From the NCBI RefSeq assembly GCF_002159665.1, contig NZ_NFJC01000015.1, positions 1 through 64,000 on the forward strand: a stretch of DNA of 64,000 nt, in the 5' to 3' direction. The position numbers were made by a program, and so were the translations under genes. Shown piece by piece: positions 58,605 to 64,000 of this stretch (the first letter of the stretch is position 1; each line of letters opens with the position of its first letter). Under the pieces are notes generated by a model. It searched no databases, was not told where the DNA came from, and saw only the letters and a program-made list of their open reading frames with translations. The DNA is from Desulfovibrio sp. An276 (GTDB taxonomy: Bacteria > Desulfobacterota > Desulfovibrionia > Desulfovibrionales > Desulfovibrionaceae).

Positions 58605-59183
58605 ATGCTGACTGTAACCAACACAGGAAAACTGGTCACCGTCACATTAAAATCCAAGAATCTCATATTCAGCAGCCAGGACAGGCTGGCTACTACCGCC
58701 ATCCACAACGTGGTGTGCAGCCTGGTAGGCAAGACCTTCAACAAGTACATCGGCAGCCCTGTCTCCGCACAACTGGCTATGGTAGGCAAGGAGAAGGGCG
58801 TATGCTCGTATATCGATGACCATCTCAGGCTGGCGTTACGTGATGGGCTGAACGTCAACGTGATAGCCCTGGGAGACTTCAACAGGCGCTACAAGATACC
58901 GTACGAGAAAAGCCTGTGGGATATCGTCAGCGATTTACGCACGGTCAGCGGAATACTGGTATACGACGCAGACGACATTGGTACTATCAAGTTTGGCCTC
59001 GACTTCCTGAAGACAGACAAATGTACGAAGACGATAGAGCCGTTTCTGGCCTACTACAATAACGCCCAGAACAGCATAATAGATGTATGCAGATGTCCAT
59101 CACTGAGAAGTCTCAGAAAGCAAGTGGATTACTGGATGCGCTCGTACATACTGAACACATATCTGCGACGGGAGACTGAATGA
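58605..59183 (+). CDS. Family A member (192 aa)
   Basis: It directly follows the previous stop; GGAGG lies in the end of the previous gene. Contains TFNKYIGSPVSAQLAMVGKE, which has a twin in the gene at 62298 (RVTGYIGSPELVAAWMREKD), so these two are closer relatives. Ends in an Arg-rich helix. Confidence 0.8.
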   Translation: MLTVTNTGKLVTVTLKSKNLIFSSQDRLATTAIHNVVCSLVGKTFNKYIGSPVSAQLAMVGKEKGVCSYIDDHLRLALRDGLNVNVIALGDFNRRYKIPYEKSLWDIVSDLRTVSGILVYDADDIGTIKFGLDFLKTDKCTKTIEPFLAYYNNAQNSIIDVCRCPSLRSLRKQVDYWMRSYILNTYLRRETE

Positions 59184-59743
59184 TGATAAACATAGGAAAA
59201 TACGACGGCACATTCCTCGTGAAAATGGACCTGTTCGGGGAAGAGATAACAGGAAGCGGGCAATCGCTGCTCAAGGCGATAAACGCGTTCTCGGACGCTC
59301 TGGTAGAGTATTCGAAAAATATGTTCTCGTATGTAGAGAGATTTTGCTACCTGTACAACAGCGATGAACTTGACGATCTGCATGAATCCGTAGTGTACAA
59401 AAAACTCAATCTTGCCAAAAATGGTTGGGGTATATTCTACTCTTTCTGGAGTCCGGAAGGAAACAGTTTGTTAGACATGTACACAGTGCCAACCATAATG
59501 ATGCAATTCAAGAAACAGAACTATCTTAGGAAAGTCACATTATACAAGGAATATGAATGGCTGTATGCGAGGTTTTTCTTTGTGCCACACAAGAGACCGA
59601 TATCCGAGTCATATGGTATCAGTCTGCAATATGCAAATGAGCCATTTATTGAGGTACAAGCGCCCAGCGTATACGACTTTGAGAAAAGCGTACGCCTGGC
59701 AGTTTACGAACAAATTTTCAAACATTTCGAGCATAGTATATGA
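59180..59743 (+). CDS. Family A member (187 aa)
   Basis: ATG overlaps the previous stop. Clear module: GTFLVKMDLFGEEITGSGQS then LLKAINAFSDALVEY. The C-terminal module is YGISLQYANEPFIEVQAPSV. Confidence 0.8.
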   Translation: MMINIGKYDGTFLVKMDLFGEEITGSGQSLLKAINAFSDALVEYSKNMFSYVERFCYLYNSDELDDLHESVVYKKLNLAKNGWGIFYSFWSPEGNSLLDMYTVPTIMMQFKKQNYLRKVTLYKEYEWLYARFFFVPHKRPISESYGISLQYANEPFIEVQAPSVYDFEKSVRLAVYEQIFKHFEHSI

Positions 59744-60390
59744 AAATATGGTATGATATAGAAAGAGAACCACAGTTGAAACTGGCGAAGTTCTTTGATA
59801 TTAAAAGGCCATCTGAAGACAGTTTTTTGGTCTCCTTTGACCTTGGATTCAAGTGTTTCGAAGGCAAGGGCAATACACTTAGAAACGCAATCGAAGAACT
59901 GACCAACGAAATTGACTATTTCTCCTGGAAGGACTTTGGGGAACTCACACGGCTGTCCAGGAAGATGGAGAGCACCAACGGGACGTTTCTGAACATCTGG
60001 TGCTCTGATGTCGAACACAAGGATGTTGAGATGCTGCTCACCTTCGAGAAAAAGGGCTGCAAACTCAAAATCCGACTCTCTGGTAGCGAAGGCATGGCAG
60101 ATACCATGTACGCATACCAGAATGGGTACAAACTCGACTCAGTTGGCCGGTACTGGGAGCAAGGTGATGTTCGCATGGGAGTAGAGTACTACCCGAAAAG
60201 AAAATTCCTCATTCGACAGTACTCAATGCTGATAACCGCAGAAGATCATAACATAATCCTTGCTTGTTACGGAAAAGACCCAACAGGGTGCGTCCAGGAA
60301 ATGCGTGAGGATTTGTTCGACCTTGTTACAGTAAAGGCAGGCGAGATGCTTCCAATAACACCAAATAATAAGGAGGAAATGCATGTTTGA
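59740..60390 (+). CDS. Family A member (216 aa)
   Basis: ATGA overlap. FLVSFDLGFKCFEGKGNTLR, NAIEELTNEIDYF is close to the genes at 60383 (TITIDLGFEKITGTSDNLG) and 61041 (KVTLDLGFMKFEGEGPFLK), a subgroup with DLGF. The middle motif is GMADTMYAYQNGYKLDSVGR, then EYYP. Confidence 0.82.
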   Translation: MKIWYDIEREPQLKLAKFFDIKRPSEDSFLVSFDLGFKCFEGKGNTLRNAIEELTNEIDYFSWKDFGELTRLSRKMESTNGTFLNIWCSDVEHKDVEMLLTFEKKGCKLKIRLSGSEGMADTMYAYQNGYKLDSVGRYWEQGDVRMGVEYYPKRKFLIRQYSMLITAEDHNIILACYGKDPTGCVQEMREDLFDLVTVKAGEMLPITPNNKEEMHV

Positions 60391-60982
60391 CATCAAGAAG
60401 GAACAATGTGGTGATGAATATCGCTATACAATAACTATTGATCTTGGTTTTGAAAAAATCACTGGCACCAGTGATAACCTTGGCGGAGCTGTGCGTTTCC
60501 TGTCAAGTAATATTGATGGTCTATTGTGGTGTTACTTCAATAACTTTTCTACTATCAAGAGAACATATCTTCCTGTAGATCTTCCACGTCTAAAAAACTA
60601 CATTGAAGGTGTTGGCAGGAAAAAGTTTCACCCTAACAGTGATATACGATTTATATTCAGTAACCCGTTTGATGATGAAATAGTCTTGTCGCTCTACACG
60701 GACGGTATTGACAAGATAATGGACGAGTTCTCCGTAAACCACGAGTTGATAGGAATCCGGAAAGAGATTGTGTCGACCACCAAAGACAAGGTGTTTCTGG
60801 AAGCAGAATATCGCCTCGATGCGGAAGAAGAGGATGAGTCTCCATATAGCACTCATATTTCCTGGAACGTGGGCGACAGCAATATCTCGGTATTCGCTGA
60901 CAACACATGTTGCCTGATGCCAAAGCTGAATGAGCGATTGTGCATGCTGGTTCTGGAAGAGATGGGCGAGAAGTTCCTCTAA
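60383..60982 (+). CDS. Family A member (199 aa)
   Basis: AAGGAGG precedes ATG, which lies inside the previous gene's end. DLGF subgroup. The middle motif is weaker (IDKIMDEFSVNHELIGI). Ends with a helix LNERLCMLVLEEMGEKFL. Confidence 0.82.
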   Translation: MFDIKKEQCGDEYRYTITIDLGFEKITGTSDNLGGAVRFLSSNIDGLLWCYFNNFSTIKRTYLPVDLPRLKNYIEGVGRKKFHPNSDIRFIFSNPFDDEIVLSLYTDGIDKIMDEFSVNHELIGIRKEIVSTTKDKVFLEAEYRLDAEEEDESPYSTHISWNVGDSNISVFADNTCCLMPKLNERLCMLVLEEMGEKFL

Positions 60983-60991
60983 AAGCATAAA

Positions 60992-61016
60992 GCGGGGTAG
61001 GCATGTCCTGCCCCGC
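60992..61016 (+). other. Stem-loop between genes, no T-run
   Basis: GCGGGGTAGG pairs with CCTGCCCCGC (one G-T step) around CATGT; the next ribosome binding site lies 10 bases on. Confidence 0.7.
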
Positions 61017-61040
61017 CAAAAACAAAAGGAGACAGGATTG

Positions 61041-61688
61041 ATGTGCGATGACTATTTTGACGACGACCCTTATCGCGAGGAAAGAGAGAAAAACCTTGAG
61101 CTTATCGAGGTGAAGAAGCTCGGTGAGCACAAGTTCAAGGTAACGCTGGACCTTGGCTTTATGAAATTCGAAGGAGAAGGTCCGTTTCTGAAACAGGCTA
61201 TCTACGACATCGGCTGGGATCTGAATTGTTTCTGCTGGCAGCACATTGATGAGGATCTTCATCAGCTTACCCGCAAATACTCGGAGAACACGCGGGTATG
61301 GCTGGAAAACTGGTGCTATCGGTCCAGTCACCAAAACACCACGCTCACCTTCGTGTTCAAGGAAAAGTATAACGATCCCTATGACCTTATGCTGACCGGA
61401 AAGCAGGGGATGGAAGAGATACTTGCTGAATACAGGAAGGGCAGGAGCCTCGAATATATCTACAGAGAGTGGAAACACGAGGATATACGACTTGGGGCCA
61501 CATTTTTTCCTAGAGGCAAGAAGCGCAAGGAGAGGTTCGGTGTTGTCGCCATACGTGATGACGGCATCAGCTTTATCAACGCAGAGGATAACGACAACGA
61601 CTCACTCTGCTTGGGGCAAAAGATAATCTCGGACCTTCACGAACTGGTGATGGAAAAGGTTGGGAAGGAGATGCCATGCTGCGCGTAG
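61041..61688 (+). CDS. Family A member (215 aa)
   Basis: AAAGGAG precedes ATG at 61041. Acidic start (MCDDYFDDDPYREERE), then the DLGF module. The middle motif is GMEEILAEYRKGRSLEYIYR, then WKHEDIRLGATFFP. Closest relative is the gene at 59740. Confidence 0.82.
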   Translation: MCDDYFDDDPYREEREKNLELIEVKKLGEHKFKVTLDLGFMKFEGEGPFLKQAIYDIGWDLNCFCWQHIDEDLHQLTRKYSENTRVWLENWCYRSSHQNTTLTFVFKEKYNDPYDLMLTGKQGMEEILAEYRKGRSLEYIYREWKHEDIRLGATFFPRGKKRKERFGVVAIRDDGISFINAEDNDNDSLCLGQKIISDLHELVMEKVGKEMPCCA

Positions 61689-62329
61689 ATTTCAAGGATA
61701 ATGGCGATTTTAACCTGACCACAACGATTTGCGGGGTGGAAGTCTCCGGCTCAGGGAAGACGCTTTCCGAGGCGATATCCTGCCTGTCTAACTCTGTGTC
61801 CATGGAACTCGTCTGGAAGCGGATAGGGCCATTCCTGCAGCTGGATCGCTATCGTAGAAATGTGGAGGATGACATTGATGTTCAGCAACTGATCTACAAC
61901 AGGTGTGAAAGTCTTATTTCTGCAGGGTTCTTGGTAGATGTCGAGCTTGAAGACAGCATAATCAATTGTAAAAGCGACAGAAACATCGAAACGTTCTGGG
62001 CACAGTACTCGGATGGCGAAGCTCTGCACAACATCACTCTTTTCCATGAAGCAGACGGAGAATCTTTGGAGATAGTATACGCGCCTCTTGTCTGGACTAC
62101 CGAAGACATCTGCTCGAAGCACGTCTCCGTGTTCTTCGACAAGGTATTTGGGGACAGGCAGCTGTGGGTGATGGAAGACAACCAGGACTCGGAACTATGC
62201 CACTTCAGTTGTGGTGGAAGAATCAACTACGCCATTGAGGATTTCATCACCAATTATGTTATTGACACAGTTGGCGACAGGATAAAGGTACTCGCAAATG
62301 CTGACAGCAAACTACAACAAGGAAACTAG
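61676..62329 (+). CDS. Family A member (217 aa)
   Basis: ATG lies 13 bp inside the previous gene. The module GDFNLTTTICGVEVSGSGKT then LSEAISCLSNSVSMEL is the best example of the family's GxGxT(L)xEAI pattern. The middle motif is FWAQYSDGEALHNITLFHEA. Confidence 0.82.
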   Translation: MLRVDFKDNGDFNLTTTICGVEVSGSGKTLSEAISCLSNSVSMELVWKRIGPFLQLDRYRRNVEDDIDVQQLIYNRCESLISAGFLVDVELEDSIINCKSDRNIETFWAQYSDGEALHNITLFHEADGESLEIVYAPLVWTTEDICSKHVSVFFDKVFGDRQLWVMEDNQDSELCHFSCGGRINYAIEDFITNYVIDTVGDRIKVLANADSKLQQGN

Positions 62330-62879
62330 AAAGCTTACCATAACGCTTACTTTGTTTGACGAGATAGGGGTTTACGCAACAAATACTCATGCAGGAAACA
62401 CGTTGCAGCTCCTGACAGCGGCCTTTATGCGTAGGGTTACCGGCTACATCGGCAGCCCTGAGCTGGTAGCTGCCTGGATGCGCGAAAAGGACCTCTCCAA
62501 GCTGGTTGAATGTCTGAACAGGGCTATAGACGACAAGTTTACCGTCAAGGTGATCAACAAGGACAACTCCGAGGAGTCCTTCACGATAGAAAACAGGGGC
62601 AGTCTTCCGGCTGCCCTCGGGACTGGCGAAAACCTGGACATGATACTCGTACGCAGAAGAACACAGTATGATGATCTGCAGCTGTCCATAAACAACAACG
62701 GGGCTGACGATTTCTTTCACGAAATTTTCTACGTGGACAACCACGACAATGCAGTGATTTCCGCCGCGACATACTTCGATGGTTCGTTGGGAGATGCTGT
62801 GTATCTCAATCTGCTTGAGTGCTTTGCCAACAAGTTTTTCTCCGGAGACACGCTACATGCTGACAATAACAAAAGCTGA
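62298..62879 (+). CDS. Family A member (193 aa)
   Basis: ATG lies 32 bp inside the previous gene. Starts MLTANYNKETRKLTITLTLF, with YIGSPELVAAWMREKDLSKL shared with 58605. Ends LLECFANKFFSGDTLHADN. Confidence 0.8.
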   Translation: MLTANYNKETRKLTITLTLFDEIGVYATNTHAGNTLQLLTAAFMRRVTGYIGSPELVAAWMREKDLSKLVECLNRAIDDKFTVKVINKDNSEESFTIENRGSLPAALGTGENLDMILVRRRTQYDDLQLSINNNGADDFFHEIFYVDNHDNAVISAATYFDGSLGDAVYLNLLECFANKFFSGDTLHADNNKS

Positions 62880-63405
62880 CCATGGTTACGACGTAAGACT
62901 TACCCACCTGGACTTTATTGATGTAACCAGAAACGGCGCTCCAGTGGCCAATGCTATTTGGCTATTCTCATACAAATTAGTGGAGTTCCTGTTTGAGACA
63001 TACATAGGGTGGCCCGACGAGGTAAAGAAAGCGAAGATCATGCACTCTCTCCGCGAGAAGCTTTGCCCAAAACTTGAGCAGGCTATGGGAGATGGCCTGG
63101 CAGTGACCATTATGACTATCGACAGGAAGTACCACGATTTCACTCACGACACCCGCGACAGGCTGCTTGAGTTTTTTGACACAAATCCAAACATAACCCT
63201 CATAGATGTACACAAGTTTGTTGAAGACGAAATGCTTCGACTCACGATAGTTCTGGACGACTGGGACAGGGACCCTGGTGGCGGTGTTCTGATTGGTAAA
63301 AATGGGGTCTACGCGCTGAGTGCTGGTGGGAAAAACTTCAAGGAGCTTGTGGACACCATGAACCACAGTGTCGCTATCAGCCTGCTCAAACAATTCTGCA
63401 AGTAA
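62857..63405 (+). CDS. Family A member (182 aa)
   Basis: CCGGAG precedes ATG at 62857, inside the previous gene. Starts MLTITKADHGYDVRLTHLDF. The central part has IGWPDEVKKAKIMHSLREKL, matching the IGSP segments of the two genes above. The C-terminal module is VLIGKNGVYALSAGGKNFKE. Confidence 0.8.
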   Translation: MLTITKADHGYDVRLTHLDFIDVTRNGAPVANAIWLFSYKLVEFLFETYIGWPDEVKKAKIMHSLREKLCPKLEQAMGDGLAVTIMTIDRKYHDFTHDTRDRLLEFFDTNPNITLIDVHKFVEDEMLRLTIVLDDWDRDPGGGVLIGKNGVYALSAGGKNFKELVDTMNHSVAISLLKQFCK

Positions 63406-63420
63406 AAAGGAGAAACGCAA

Positions 63421-64000
63421 ATGCTTACAATGGTTAAAAACGGATTGGAAAATAACTACACTGTTGTGTCCTCATTTCTTGATATAACTCTTGCTGGGGT
63501 AGGGTATACACCTTCAGACGCTGCAAGTAGTCTTGCGACCAATATTATTTCTGAAATTTACTGCGAGTTTATGATCCATACTGGAGAAATTTTTTTCTGC
63601 GAGAATATAATAAAAGATAGATTTGCACACATTAAAGCACGCTATGGCTACGATATCCATGCCCATATACTTAAAGATGATATAGAGGATCTTAATGATT
63701 TTGATGAATGGGAATATAAATCTGAAAAAGATGTTGATACCCTTTTCGATATAATAAATAGTGGAAGAACTATTAGTGAAATATATTTTAGTAAACACAA
63801 TAAATTTGCAAAGAATGAAGAAGATAAATATGCTAATGCTATATATGCCGGATATGTCATAGATTTTCCTAGTGATGGTAGTGGTTGCTATAACAAGATG
63901 CTTGGGCACAGTTATGATATCGTAATAAGAGATTCTGCTGGGATAAATGTAGAGCGTACTGCGGATAGTTACGATGAACTGCATGCATATGTTGAAAACG
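63421..64000 (+). CDS. Family A member, cut by window end
   Basis: AAAAGGAG precedes ATG. At least 193 residues, open to the last base. Starts MLTMVKNGLENNYTVVSSFL, then ITLAGVGYTPSDAASSLATN, with the usual module. The middle motif is DTLFDIINSGRTISEIYFS. AT-richer than its neighbours, like the gene at 53361. The array continues beyond the window. Confidence 0.8.
   Translation, partial: MLTMVKNGLENNYTVVSSFLDITLAGVGYTPSDAASSLATNIISEIYCEFMIHTGEIFFCENIIKDRFAHIKARYGYDIHAHILKDDIEDLNDFDEWEYKSEKDVDTLFDIINSGRTISEIYFSKHNKFAKNEEDKYANAIYAGYVIDFPSDGSGCYNKMLGHSYDIVIRDSAGINVERTADSYDELHAYVEN

Noticed and set aside
44924-63405. Reading family A/B as tail-fibre or adhesin repeats
   Set aside because: No signal, collar or trimer motifs; gene-by-gene starts with own ribosome binding sites argue for separate small soluble proteins.
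63514-63984. 156-codon minus-strand Ile-rich frame
   Set aside because: Antisense to a family A gene with the expected start and module; its text is AT-rich noise.
28924-64000. CRISPR array
   Set aside because: Repeats seen are single promoter elements spread over 30 kb or degenerate pentamers; there is no repeat-spacer alternation and no cas gene.

Overview
The window has two parts that differ in base composition. From 1 to about 25.3 kb it is GC-rich and looks like a Gram-negative chromosome or an old conjugative island. From about 25.4 kb to the end it is clearly AT-richer and looks like a large temperate phage or phage-plasmid that entered beside its own integrase. The host could be a Desulfovibrio-like delta-proteobacterium; this is a guess from the overall style, because no marker gene is present.

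Left part: a small unknown gene, an iron-type alcohol dehydrogenase, an AAA/DUF4143 ATPase, a Fic AMP-transferase and a DJ-1/PfpI protein come first. Then one long minus-strand operon (about 24.0 to 6.4 kb) encodes an IncI/R64-type conjugation module: DotD-DotC-DotB-IcmT, then the thin type IVb pilus set PilL-N-O-P-Q-R-S-M-V-T-U, then a stand-alone secreted phage-tail-collar protein and DotM. The other Dot/Icm core genes (dotA, F, G, H, I, L, O and so on) are not in the window.

Right part: a tyrosine integrase with an excisionase-like partner, a GH108 lysozyme, a DEDD exonuclease, a membrane-anchored 'structural protein P5'-like gene, two antirepressor-like genes, a tRNA-Ser(UGA), an SPFH lipoprotein, a probable holin, a dCMP deaminase and a 783-residue relative of the C-terminal half of the bacterial RNA polymerase beta' subunit. 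Nine copies of a promoter-like element (TTTTTGTTATAAG followed by TATG, usually with an upstream T-run and GGGG) sit on the plus strand in gaps. Several are followed at once by a stem-loop whose stem changes while its loop keeps AATGTA(A/G)G. This suggests a phage-specific transcription programme.

From 44.9 kb to the end, tightly packed plus-strand genes form two unrecognised paralogous families. Family A has roughly 16 to 19 members of about 180-215 residues, one of them frameshifted. Family B has six members between 50.1 and 53.3 kb. Between them lies an 850-bp block of degenerate GGT-centred pentamer repeats directly downstream of one of the phage promoters. The promoter/5'-hairpin system, the beta'-like protein, the paralog array and the pentamer block are the candidates for undescribed biology.
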